Origin: an uncultured Pirellulaceae bacterium | Lineage (GTDB): Bacteria > Planctomycetota > Planctomycetia > Pirellulales > Pirellulaceae | DNA length: 35,888 nucleotides | Direction: 5' to 3' | Assembly (NCBI GenBank): GCA_938091115.1 | Contig: CALKNI010000124.1 | Span: 1-35,888, forward strand | In this document: one piece after another, positions 18,701-26,572 of the stretch | Layout of the letters: every line of letters starts with the position of its first letter | Numbering within the stretch: the first letter of the stretch is position 1 | Program-made: the position numbers and the translations under genes | The notes under the pieces: generated by a model | What the model saw: only the letters and a program-made list of their open reading frames with translations | The model's database searches: none | Told to the model about the DNA's origin: nothing

Positions 18701-21349
18701 ATGACAAAACACTTTTTTCAATGCTTGATGTTCACGGTCTTTGTGAACCTGTTGTTTTCCAGTCCAGTACTTGCGCAAGACAGCGGTAATCCAATTGCCA
18801 AGGAAAAAATTGAAGCGTTAAAAACCAACCTCACCGATCAACAAGTGGACGGGGCTTCTTCGGCTCGCCAACGACTTGCCGTGAAACGCTTGATTCGTGA
18901 TGCCGGCAAACTGATCGAAGCCAATCCAACCGCTCCTAACCGGTTTGAAATTCTTGCGATTGTTTTCAAGGCTCAGCAGCGCCTATTTGGTATGGACGAC
19001 TCGTCGCGCAATCGAGAGGCCCTTTTAGAAACCTGCAAGGCGTTAGTGAAAGCTCCCAACCAGTACGCTGATCTTCGATTCGAAGCCGATATCCTGCTAA
19101 CGCAAACCGAGTTAGCCCGGAAAGGTGCGGATGCCGAAGCGCGTCTAGCCGCCCTCACACCGTTGATCGACCGGTATCGCGACACTCCCGCAGATGCAAG
19201 GATGCTCCGCACAGCCATGCTGATGGCACTTGAGTTGGGCGACCCGCGTATGATCAAAGACATTCGCGAACAGATGACCGATCGGTTTGCGGGCGATCTC
19301 GACATGATCAACTTCCAACGTGACAAACTGGGTGGCCAAGTTTTTGGAGCTCCGTTTTGCGGAACCTTCGAGCGTAGTGATGGCGAGATGATTCATCTGC
19401 CTGCTGATTTCTTGGGGCAAACCACCGTTCTCTATTTTTGGACCAAAGAGGCCCACGGTAAAAAAGACTTTGACGACCTCGTAGCCCATTGCAAAGCACA
19501 TAAAGCAGACATGGAAGGTCGCATCAGGATCATCAGCTTCAACGTCGATCAACTCCCCGACGCAGGCGAAAAAATTCTGAGGGACAACGGCGTCAACTGG
19601 CCGGCCTTGCATCTTACCGAGGGTCGTGAAAACCCGATGTATAAAACTTTCGCGCGGCAAGACACCGCAATGGTTACCCTCACACCAACCGGTTACGCTG
19701 CCTTGGTGATGGCGGGGTCGACACGAAAAAAAGTTGGAGACGACGGCACGCGCGACCACGAGCGGTGGTTTCAATCTTCTTTGGCAAGGGATTGGAGTCG
19801 AGAACGCTACGTTAATCAACTCTCTTCTCTTTTCGCTGGCGACTTTTTCATTGTAGAGACGGAAGGGAAATTCAATCCCTCACTCCCTCCTGAGCTAAAG
19901 TCGATTTCTAAACCTCTCAAGCGAACGAATACTTCGGTTCCAGAAAAGACACTCACGGAGATTCAGAACTGTTTTATTAAGTCTCCCATTCGCTACCGAG
20001 CAACATTCAAAGAAGTCCAGTCTGCTTACCAAAAAGCAAGTAAGCTTTGCAGCAAAGCAATTGCCGACCATCCCAGCGCCCCCGATCTCTGGATGGTGCG
20101 GAATCGTCTGATCGTTGCCCAACTCGGGCTTTGGAAACTGACTGCCAACCATTCTTACTACCTCAAAGCGATTGAAACATCCAAAGAGGCATTAGATTCT
20201 AAAATGCCAAAAGGAGCAGATATCATTCCCCAATTCTGCCTTGCTAAAGAATCCCTCCGCGACCCTCAAGTGGAACCACAGGAGATCATTCGCGATTATG
20301 TCAAAGACCTGGGTGGAAAAAATGCTCCTGGACTCGCATTGGCAGCCGCATCGTTACTTGCACTCGACGTTGCTGACCCGGATCTTCATGAAGAGTATCG
20401 TGAACTTATTCTCACCCAGCATATCGACGAACCGACGATGTGGACGTATGCAGCATTCCTACTGGACCGCTATCACCGCTATTGGATTTTTCGTGTGCCA
20501 TTTGTCGCAGGCTGGTCTTATGGTCGCAGACAACAGTGGCTTCTTGGACAAGGACATCCCGACCAATTCAAACGACGCTTCCAAGCTGAACTTGAAACAC
20601 TCGATGGGAAAACAATTCGAATTCCTCAAGACAGCAAGGGAAAATGGACGGTCGTCCTGTTCACCCACAGTTGGGTAGAAAATGAAAAATCCCCATTACC
20701 AAGCGCTGTCACCAGATACTTGAATCCCTACATCGACAAGAGAGCACTCGACGACACCCAGGTCATGGTGGCCGTATTGGACGAGAATACTGGCCCCGTC
20801 GAAAAATATCTCGAAGAAAAACCGCTCGGCTGCGAGACTCTGGTAGTCAAAGGAGGACTCGAAAATCCTCTGGTTCAGCAGCTTGGAATTCTAGATGAGG
20901 ACCAACAACCTAACGCACTCGTTTTCCGGCCCGACGGTAGCATCGCGCTCACAATTTCTGGGTTAACCATGAGTCGGACTCGATCGCAGCTCATCCCGAA
21001 TCTGATTGACCGACAAGACGAAGAATCGGTCGTCGCACTTCTGGAAAGCGGAAAGGTCGATCAAGCCAAGGAACTGATCTTCAAAATCGCTCCCCCATTT
21101 GATCCAGAAGCAGTCGACGAACGAGGACGAAAGCTTAAAAAACCCGTTTATAATTACATGCACATTCGCGCCCGTGCCAAAACCTATGTCGCTCTCGAAG
21201 ATTGGGACTCCGCGCTGGTCGATGCGGAAGAAGTCGCCAATTTCTTGACCTCCAAAGGAGGCTGGATGAGCATGCGGCCAGTCGAACTCGATGAAGCCGA
21301 ACAGCTCGTTGAAATGATTCGGGCAAAACAAGAGCCAACAAAAAAATAG
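18701..21349 (+). CDS. Secreted protein with two thioredoxin-like folds lacking CxxC
   Basis: This 882-residue protein begins 11 nt after the transglutaminase-like gene and has a signal peptide ending LA before QDSG (about residue 24). A helical, TPR-like region (about 30-215) is followed by a thioredoxin/TlpA-like domain (about 220-335). It has the strand TTVLYFWTKEAH where WCxxC is expected, so the redox cysteines are missing. A second helical region (about 390-600) leads to another thioredoxin-like domain (about 625-765). Its strand WTVVLFTHSWVEN again has no CxxC. A last TPR-like pair (about 790-850) closes the protein. The folds are assigned from the pattern of strands and of TxxG-type loops (TPTGYAALV, RPDGSIALTI). 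A structural or peptide-binding role is more likely than disulfide exchange. Confidence 0.83.
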   Translation: MTKHFFQCLMFTVFVNLLFSSPVLAQDSGNPIAKEKIEALKTNLTDQQVDGASSARQRLAVKRLIRDAGKLIEANPTAPNRFEILAIVFKAQQRLFGMDDSSRNREALLETCKALVKAPNQYADLRFEADILLTQTELARKGADAEARLAALTPLIDRYRDTPADARMLRTAMLMALELGDPRMIKDIREQMTDRFAGDLDMINFQRDKLGGQVFGAPFCGTFERSDGEMIHLPADFLGQTTVLYFWTKEAHGKKDFDDLVAHCKAHKADMEGRIRIISFNVDQLPDAGEKILRDNGVNWPALHLTEGRENPMYKTFARQDTAMVTLTPTGYAALVMAGSTRKKVGDDGTRDHERWFQSSLARDWSRERYVNQLSSLFAGDFFIVETEGKFNPSLPPELKSISKPLKRTNTSVPEKTLTEIQNCFIKSPIRYRATFKEVQSAYQKASKLCSKAIADHPSAPDLWMVRNRLIVAQLGLWKLTANHSYYLKAIETSKEALDSKMPKGADIIPQFCLAKESLRDPQVEPQEIIRDYVKDLGGKNAPGLALAAASLLALDVADPDLHEEYRELILTQHIDEPTMWTYAAFLLDRYHRYWIFRVPFVAGWSYGRRQQWLLGQGHPDQFKRRFQAELETLDGKTIRIPQDSKGKWTVVLFTHSWVENEKSPLPSAVTRYLNPYIDKRALDDTQVMVAVLDENTGPVEKYLEEKPLGCETLVVKGGLENPLVQQLGILDEDQQPNALVFRPDGSIALTISGLTMSRTRSQLIPNLIDRQDEESVVALLESGKVDQAKELIFKIAPPFDPEAVDERGRKLKKPVYNYMHIRARAKTYVALEDWDSALVDAEEVANFLTSKGGWMSMRPVELDEAEQLVEMIRAKQEPTKK

Positions 21350-21397
21350 ATTTGGCAATTCAGTAATTTCGAAATTGATGATCTCAATGGACGCCTG

Positions 21398-22150
21398 ATG
21401 ATTAGTCTCACGAAACGAACCTTGTCTACCATGCTGATCACTACGGTGACCACATTTGTGTCTCTTGGCCCTACCGTTCCGGCAGACGAACCCGTGTCAC
21501 CCAAGGGTAAACATCTGTTTATTCTCTCGGGCCAGTCAAACATGGTTGGAATGGACCCTGAATTATCGTTTATTCCAACGGTGTCGAAAGCCTTCGGTAA
21601 AAATGGCGTGATTATTGTCAAAGACGCGGCAAGCGGTCAGTCGATTCGAAGTTGGTGCAAGTCAAATCACGAATTCCCTCCCCCGACAACTGGCCGAGTC
21701 CCCAAAGTCAGGGGCGAACTTTACGATCGCCTAATCACAAAGGTCAAAACGGCGATTGAAGGACAAACGATTCAAACCGTCACGCTTGTTTGGATGCAAG
21801 GTGAATCAGACCTCAACAATACTGCCTACGACGCCTATCTGAAAGAGTTACGGGCTCAACTGGAATCAGATCTAAAAATCAAAGAACTTAATATGGTCAT
21901 TGGCCGAATCAGCGACAGTGGGCTCGATGTGCAAAAGCGATTGGAAGGTCGGTTGAATATTCGTCGCATCCAAAAAGAGTTTGCCGAATCTCAACCCCAG
22001 ACCGAATGGGTGGATACGGACGACCTCAACGATCGGAAAGTTGATGGGAAAGTCATCCACGACTTGCACTACCATCCGGAGGGATACCGCATCCTTGGCG
22101 AGCGTTTTGCGAAAAAATCGATTGCTTTGATTCAACAACGTTCGAAATAA
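21398..22150 (+). CDS. Secreted SGNH/SASA-type carbohydrate acetylesterase
   Basis: This 250-residue protein has a signal peptide of about 29 residues (MISLTKRTLSTMLIT start). SASA-family (sialate O-acetylesterase-like, CE6-type) motifs are FILSGQSNMVGM with nucleophile S47, VWMQGESD in the middle, and DLHYHPEGY near residue 220 with the Asp/His pair. Such enzymes remove acetyl groups from sugars or sugar acids. It follows the cluster by 48 nt in the same direction and could be its last gene or an independent unit. No clear ribosome-binding site is seen before ATG 21398. A convergent gene ends 50 nt downstream. Confidence 0.88.
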   Translation: MISLTKRTLSTMLITTVTTFVSLGPTVPADEPVSPKGKHLFILSGQSNMVGMDPELSFIPTVSKAFGKNGVIIVKDAASGQSIRSWCKSNHEFPPPTTGRVPKVRGELYDRLITKVKTAIEGQTIQTVTLVWMQGESDLNNTAYDAYLKELRAQLESDLKIKELNMVIGRISDSGLDVQKRLEGRLNIRRIQKEFAESQPQTEWVDTDDLNDRKVDGKVIHDLHYHPEGYRILGERFAKKSIALIQQRSK

Positions 22151-22200
22151 TCGTTAAAAAAAACTTCCCCCCTCTCTGTTTCGTGATCGCGATCAAATGC

Positions 22201-22986
22201 TTACTCGCCTCGATAAATATCGCTGTACAACAAAAACAAGCCTCCCATGGAGACTGGCATCAGCAGGATTGCGGGGACGTAACATGCAAACATTGCCAAT
22301 ATCAATAGGAAATAGTTGACTAGCATGTACCAAACGATTCCACCAAAGTTCAGTTTTGCACCCGCCCAACTCTGCCTAATCGCTTCGGTGCCGGAGAGCT
22401 TTCGATCGGCAATTAACTGAAACGCAAAAACAAACGGAAGGTTAATCAAAACACTAATTACCATCAGTGCTACAAAACAGAGGATGTACGCAAGGATTCC
22501 GACAAGAATTCCTAAACCTGTCGCGGCTTCTCCGTCCATCGTCCCGGCAATGATGGCCATGATAGCTAAAGCCACCACCAAGAAGAGTCCTGCCGTCACC
22601 ATTGACGCAAGAATAGAAAATCCGACCATGATCAAATAAGCGATCAGTCCTTCGCCAAATTGATCAAAGCCCTTAAACAGAGTTCCGAATTCTACTTGCC
22701 TCCCCGCTTGGCGATGCAAAAAGCACAAGTAGATACCGATCAACATTGGCCCCATCACCAGTCCGAAGGGAACCATCGAGCCAATGAGAACGCCAACCAA
22801 TGTGATCCCAAGAAACAAGCCGTATTGATTACCAATCAATTCCTTGGAGCGACTCAACAATTCCATTGGCCGAACCGTAACCTTGCGAATCGGTCCATTT
22901 TTTGCACCATGCTTTAGCCCTAGCGTACTCGTGGGCATTTCCCCTTGGGGTGTGTATGGGTTGTGATAGGGGTCGCCAGTACTCAT
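22201..22986 (-). CDS. Multipass membrane protein, DUF975/DUF4013-like
   Basis: This 261-residue protein starts at ATG 22986-22984. GAGAGG (on the plus strand 22992-22997) lies 5 nt upstream. The first 50 residues are polar (MSTGDPYHNPYTPQGE). About six hydrophobic segments follow (about 53-90, 112-145, 155-190 and 220-255, several of which are helical pairs). The amphipathic stretch GTEAIRQSWAGAKLNF between helices resembles the AIrqSwrltkgn-type loop in DUF975/DUF4013/GlpQ-membrane-domain proteins. No catalytic residues are seen. It may be a general membrane protein with a role in envelope or stress physiology; the true function is unknown. It is convergent with the esterase gene. Confidence 0.78.
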   Translation of the reverse strand: MSTGDPYHNPYTPQGEMPTSTLGLKHGAKNGPIRKVTVRPMELLSRSKELIGNQYGLFLGITLVGVLIGSMVPFGLVMGPMLIGIYLCFLHRQAGRQVEFGTLFKGFDQFGEGLIAYLIMVGFSILASMVTAGLFLVVALAIMAIIAGTMDGEAATGLGILVGILAYILCFVALMVISVLINLPFVFAFQLIADRKLSGTEAIRQSWAGAKLNFGGIVWYMLVNYFLLILAMFACYVPAILLMPVSMGGLFLLYSDIYRGE

Positions 22987-23050
22987 GAAAACCTCTCAGC
23001 CATTAAATTGGGGGCAGGATCAAAGACGTATTATGTCACAGTCTATCAGT

Positions 23051-24190
23051 TCATTTTGCGATTGTGTCGAGTTCACTCAATTTAAATCGCACACTTAAAA
23101 TATAGGGCTGCTCTCCCTGCGACCAATGCCCATAGGTGGTCACCACAAATGTATCATCCGGCAGCACCTCGACTCCAGGATAAGTCGTATCGTACCCTTT
23201 TTTATTGTCTTTCAGGCGGACAGAGTATTGTCCATCACTGCCATTTTCAAGGTCTTCCCAAGTCCCAACCCAACCAACCCAATCCCCTTCGAATGGCCGG
23301 TTCTTTCGCTTATCCGTGGGAGAGTTACAGCGAAAACTGATAAACAGCCGACCGTCGGCTCCGTACTTACCGGTATGCCGGTCACCTGTCAGTGCTAACG
23401 GAAGCTCTCGCGGTTCAGACCACGTCTTCCCTTCGTCTTCGGAAAAGATGATATGGGAATTTTTGCGGCGCGCATTCTCGCGAAGGAGCACCGCTAACTT
23501 CTTTCCATCGGGTGAGCGAATACAACCCGGTTCGCAAAGATGAACATCCGAAGACCGGTATACGGATTCGGGAAAGGACCAGGTCAGGCCACCGTCAATC
23601 GAAAAGGTTTTATAAAGATCAAACGTCCGCGTCTTATTCTTAGCTGGCGTTTTCCCAATGAATCTTCCATCGTCGTGAAACATCGCCATATAGTGCCCCG
23701 GGCCTGTGCTTAGTTTCTCCACAAAACCCATGACCACGATCCCGCCCCAATCGCCGACGGGCTTAAGGTCTCCCCAGCTTTTTCCATCGTCTTCAGAAAC
23801 CGCCAGTTTAGCGGGATACAAACCAGACCACATGATGATCCGTTTCTTTCCGTCAGCATCAACGACTCGGTGGAGCGTCGGAACCTCTTTCGATGTCGAC
23901 CAGTTCGCGGGGGTCAGCAGCCGACCACTCCACGTCAGACCTCCATCATCACTCCGCTTGTAGACAATGGAACCTCGCCCGTGACCTTTGGGGTAAACGC
24001 AAAGCATCGTCTTGCCATCTTCCAGAAGGCAAGTCGTTGGATGCCCAAGATATTGACCCGCCTCGTGATCCACGACTACCTGACGATAGGCCTGATCGTC
24101 GAGGTCAATCAGCTTTGGGTAACTACTACCTGATTCCTGGGCAATGCCCACTGAACCGAGGAGAAAAAATATGAGAAAGGCGATACGCAT
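23051..24190 (-). CDS. Secreted sialidase-like BNR/Asp-box protein
   Basis: This 379-residue protein has a signal peptide (MRIAFLIFFLLGSVGIAQE) and GGAG 5 nt before the ATG (plus strand 24196-24199). Four Asp-box (S-x-D-x-G-x-T/S-W) repeats are visible: SDDGGLTW, SEDDGKSW, SIDGGLTW and SEDEGKTW. This marks a six-bladed beta-propeller of the sialidase/neuraminidase superfamily (BNR_2 type). Planctomycete relatives are usually annotated as sialidase family or exo-alpha-sialidase, but true sialidase activity is not shown by the sequence. Arg residues that could form the carboxylate-binding triad are present (FRCN, LLREN), but their role is uncertain. The esterases and sulfatases nearby suggest work on exported or environmental glycans. 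Confidence 0.88.
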   Translation of the reverse strand: MRIAFLIFFLLGSVGIAQESGSSYPKLIDLDDQAYRQVVVDHEAGQYLGHPTTCLLEDGKTMLCVYPKGHGRGSIVYKRSDDGGLTWSGRLLTPANWSTSKEVPTLHRVVDADGKKRIIMWSGLYPAKLAVSEDDGKSWGDLKPVGDWGGIVVMGFVEKLSTGPGHYMAMFHDDGRFIGKTPAKNKTRTFDLYKTFSIDGGLTWSFPESVYRSSDVHLCEPGCIRSPDGKKLAVLLRENARRKNSHIIFSEDEGKTWSEPRELPLALTGDRHTGKYGADGRLFISFRCNSPTDKRKNRPFEGDWVGWVGTWEDLENGSDGQYSVRLKDNKKGYDTTYPGVEVLPDDTFVVTTYGHWSQGEQPYILSVRFKLSELDTIAK

Positions 24191-24306
24191 CGAGACTCCA
24201 AAAGTCAGCAGATTGATTTGTTGAATCTAGACAACTTAATTAACAACACGGTTATAACTGATGTTGATTTCAGTGTCTAAATTATGAGGATCGAAATACA
24301 GCAAGC

Positions 24307-25641
24307 TTACTTGCCTGCATTGGCTGATCTTTCGATCGACGCCGCAACCTGATCAGCCAGTTTTCCACTCCCCTCTGCTGTGAAATGCACATCACCCGGA
24401 CCGCGAAAATAGGAAGCAGGAAATGTGCCGCTCAGTTCACGCAGATCATTAATTTCAATTCCATGCTTCTTCATAATTTTATCAGCAACCAGGTTGTACT
24501 TAACCTCATCTCCCACAATTCGACCCGCCTCGCCTTCAGGAACGATCGTTGTCGAAGCCCAGATTAATTTTGCCCCCGTCGCCTTCAGCATGGCGACAAT
24601 TTTTTCTAGGTTCTGTTCGTATTCATCGAGAGGGACGGCAATGGACCCATTCACTTTATCTCGATTGCCCTGCACTTTTGAATCGGGGTGGCGATAGCAA
24701 AGATCGTGCAGACCAACATTAAAATGGATCACGTCCCATTTCTGCTCACCCAGCCATTTAGCTAGTGCACTCCGGTACCGATTGGTATCACCACAATTTG
24801 CTTTCGGTCGCGTGACGTTGACTTTGCCTTTGAGTTTTTTAACCACGATTGGCGTGTACGCGATCGAAATGGAGTCACCAAGGATGAGTGCATTGGGAAG
24901 CCCTTCTTGGTTCGTTGCCTTTGGAATCGGCGGACGCTTTCGTTTCTTTTTCCCAGCCAGAACATTTCCTATCGTTCCAGCTACGCGAGCGGCAAGCAAA
25001 TCTTTCCCAGAATCATTGTAATGAACATCGTTTTCGCCGAGCTGATACTCAGTTCGACCATCACCGATAGCGGCATACAGGTCATTCACCTGAACGCCTT
25101 GAGCCTTCATTACCTTTCGAGCTGCATCATTAAATTGCTTCGCTCGAGCTTCACTGACAACAATATTGGCACTGCGCTCTGAACCGATGCATGGAGGCGT
25201 CGTCATTCCAAAGATCAATTTCGCTTTCGATTTTTTCAGCTTGTTTACAATACTGTTTAGATTCTTGGCGTACGACTCTGGAGTCGCTTTGGTCTCTTGT
25301 TTCCAACCGTACCAATCCCACAGTCCAAAGTTAAAATGAATCACATCCCACTTGCCGTCGCCCACCCACTCTTCAACATTCTCGTCACCAAAGGCAGACC
25401 AACGACAATTGGTTTTAGGGCGATGGACGTTGGCCTTGTCAGCCAACAACCTTCGGACTCTTGCGGTATAACCGATCGAAATCGAATCACCGATTAACAA
25501 GACACGGGGTAGCTCAGGATCGTCGACAGGATTGGCATACGGATGCTTGAAGGGGTCACCTTGGTTAGCTTTATTCTGTCCACTGACAAGTGGGCAAAAC
25601 AGAAACACAAACATCAACAACGTTGTGATAGACAATTTCAT
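24307..25641 (-). CDS. Tandem double SGNH/GDSL hydrolase
   Basis: This 444-residue protein has a signal peptide of about 21 residues. It contains two complete SGNH hydrolase domains. Domain 1 (about 44-230) has block I GDSIS with S53 and block V DVHY with D205 and H207. Domain 2 (about 248-440) has GDSIS with S257 and DVHF with D417 and H419. WDVIHFN occurs in both (WDVIHFNFGLWD and WDVIHFNVGLHD). A basic linker (KKKRKRPPIPKAT) separates them. Both catalytic serines and the Asp/His residues are kept, so both copies may be active. SGNH enzymes here most likely deacylate carbohydrates. A promoter-like TTGGCA...TATAAT sequence lies just upstream, so the gene is probably transcribed independently of the array beyond it. 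Confidence 0.9.
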   Translation of the reverse strand: MKLSITTLLMFVFLFCPLVSGQNKANQGDPFKHPYANPVDDPELPRVLLIGDSISIGYTARVRRLLADKANVHRPKTNCRWSAFGDENVEEWVGDGKWDVIHFNFGLWDWYGWKQETKATPESYAKNLNSIVNKLKKSKAKLIFGMTTPPCIGSERSANIVVSEARAKQFNDAARKVMKAQGVQVNDLYAAIGDGRTEYQLGENDVHYNDSGKDLLAARVAGTIGNVLAGKKKRKRPPIPKATNQEGLPNALILGDSISIAYTPIVVKKLKGKVNVTRPKANCGDTNRYRSALAKWLGEQKWDVIHFNVGLHDLCYRHPDSKVQGNRDKVNGSIAVPLDEYEQNLEKIVAMLKATGAKLIWASTTIVPEGEAGRIVGDEVKYNLVADKIMKKHGIEINDLRELSGTFPASYFRGPGDVHFTAEGSGKLADQVAASIERSANAGK

Positions 25642-25679
25642 TTCATCTCTCGGGATAGATCTATTTTCGAGTCGGCCTG

Positions 25680-25710
25680 ATTATATCTCAGGCGCACCTG
25701 TGGATGCCAA
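25680..25710 (-). promoter_or_regulatory. Promoter-like element for the tandem SGNH gene
   Basis: On the minus strand, TTGGCA (plus 25705-25710) and a perfect TATAAT (plus 25680-25685) are separated by 19 nt, slightly long for a housekeeping promoter. The predicted transcript would have a leader of about 30 nt. A near-palindrome CAGG-TGCG-CCTG (plus 25689-25700) sits between the two boxes and could be an operator. Confidence 0.4.
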
Positions 25711-25776
25711 CTTATCCACAAATTTTCAAGTCTATCCGCAGGCAGATCCTGGTGTCAAAACACAGCTTGGTTTCAT

Positions 25777-25876
25777 CTTGAATCGAGAGGCAGGCCGTTC
25801 TGAGTCAGAATGGTAAATCCATATTTCAAAAAACGCTCAAGTCCGGCTTCGCTCGCATCATATTGTATTGTTATCC
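25777..25876 (-). other. Degenerate terminal attC-like site
   Basis: On the minus strand, an intact R''-type box GGATAAC (plus 25870-25876) is followed by AATACAATATGATGCGAGCG and an arm ending AAGCCGGAC (plus 25841-25849). The other half (about 25777-25800) retains only partial complementarity (TGAATCGAG against TGATGCGAG). No GTT-containing R' box is found at the expected place. It begins 6 nt after the stop of the UVR-like gene. It reads as an eroded or truncated site closing the array. Confidence 0.5.
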
Positions 25877-25882
25877 CACCGA

Positions 25883-26338
25883 TCAACATTGGCCTTCAGG
25901 CCAACCCAATCGTTCTATCGCATCCGTGACGCAGCCGATAGTAATAATAAGCTGCTGGTCTGCCAATTGATTTTCGATTTCATCTGTTAGCTTCCGTTCA
26001 TTGTCGCGGTATTCGGCAGCCTGTTCATAGTTCCCTGCCTTGACCAGCTCTTCTTTCCTATTGCGAAATCCGCATCGACTTTCGAGTAAACCCGCAATGG
26101 AAGGTCGCAGATGAAGCGGCAAAGTGGCGATAAAAAGTTGTTCAGAAAACTGGTGGCGGGAAGATAGAAGAAAACGGAGGAAGTCGACCGAATGGGTCGG
26201 TTCAATCATTGCAATTTGACGCAATTCATCCTCGATGCCAGGTTGAACACTGAAAAAATTTGGCCAGCCCTTCGGCATCGAATGCACGATGCGAATCAGT
26301 GAATTCCCAATTGAATTAGCCAACGTCACGCAAATCAC
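25883..26338 (-). CDS. Cassette gene 3, C-terminal part with UVR-like motif
   Basis: This 151-residue frame runs from GTG 26338 to TGA 25883, 6 nt from the R'' box of the last attC-like site. The N-terminal two thirds are not recognised (GWPNFFSVQPGIEDELRQIA, HQFSEQLFIATLPLHLRPS). The end contains KEELVKAGNYEQAAEYRDNE followed by RKLTDEI, a good match to the UVR motif of ClpC, UvrB and McsA, which mediates protein contacts. The frame overlaps the preceding 61-residue frame by 23 nt and is closed immediately upstream by TGA. The two together are probably one cassette gene of about 205 residues broken by a one-base shift between about 26316 and 26340. As a stand-alone gene the GTG start has little support. 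Confidence 0.6.
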   Translation of the reverse strand: MICVTLANSIGNSLIRIVHSMPKGWPNFFSVQPGIEDELRQIAMIEPTHSVDFLRFLLSSRHQFSEQLFIATLPLHLRPSIAGLLESRCGFRNRKEELVKAGNYEQAAEYRDNERKLTDEIENQLADQQLIITIGCVTDAIERLGWPEGQC

Positions 26339-26501
26339 CTTTCAACGGGATAACACTTAAATCATCGGGCCGCGTTAGCGGCCGGCTTGGCACAGCAAAC
26401 TGAAGGTAATGCGTCGGCGGTTTCGATTTGCCGTATGGCAGTGCCGGGACGGAATGATCCGACAACCATTGTTCGATTTCTGATTGCGTCAAGCAGTTCA
26501 T
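26316..26501 (-). CDS. Cassette gene 3, N-terminal part (61 codons)
   Basis: ATG 26501 lies 12 nt after the R' box of the upstream attC, the usual position for a cassette gene start. The product begins MNCLTQSEIEQWLSDHSVPA and runs to TAA 26316-26318. It is 61 residues, polar, with no signal peptide or helix. It resembles the N-terminus of small soluble cassette-borne proteins but no family can be named. Because one cassette normally carries one gene, and because the following frame begins within it, this is read as the front half of a frameshifted gene. The alternative is a genuine two-gene cassette with overlapping frames or a programmed shift. Confidence 0.55.
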   Translation of the reverse strand: MNCLTQSEIEQWLSDHSVPALPYGKSKPPTHYLQFAVPSRPLTRPDDLSVIPLKGDLRDVG

Positions 26502-26512
26502 GTACTCAATCC

Positions 26513-26572
26513 GGATAACGTCTGCGGATCAGGCGCGGCTATTTGCTGTCCCCTGCATCCGGCTTGTTAGCC
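26513..26572 (-). other. attC recombination site (60 bp) after the EEP cassette
   Basis: On the minus strand the site runs from R'' GGCTAAC (plus 26566-26572) to R' GTTATCC (plus 26513-26519). The arms CGGATCAGG (26525-26533) and CCTGCATCCG (26552-26561) pair except for one extra base (plus C26556), the extrahelical base that sets strand choice in attC. The terminal loop is short. The EEP gene reads through R'' and one arm and stops at TAG 26541-26539 in the loop. Confidence 0.75.

Noticed and set aside
19145-19819. 224-codon antisense frame opposite the thioredoxin-like gene
   Set aside because: Long, but it lies entirely within a well-supported gene and shows no domain pattern or ribosome-binding site.
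22184-22195. Perfect 12-bp palindrome TGATCGCGATCA between convergent genes
   Set aside because: Several 12-bp palindromes are expected by chance in this length. It has no T-tract and is not a convincing terminator.
25712-25720. Perfect DnaA box TTATCCACA upstream of the tandem SGNH gene
   Set aside because: Only one box, no AT-rich unwinding region or clustered boxes, and no dnaA/dnaN/gidA genes nearby. A single 9-mer match is not surprising in 36 kb.
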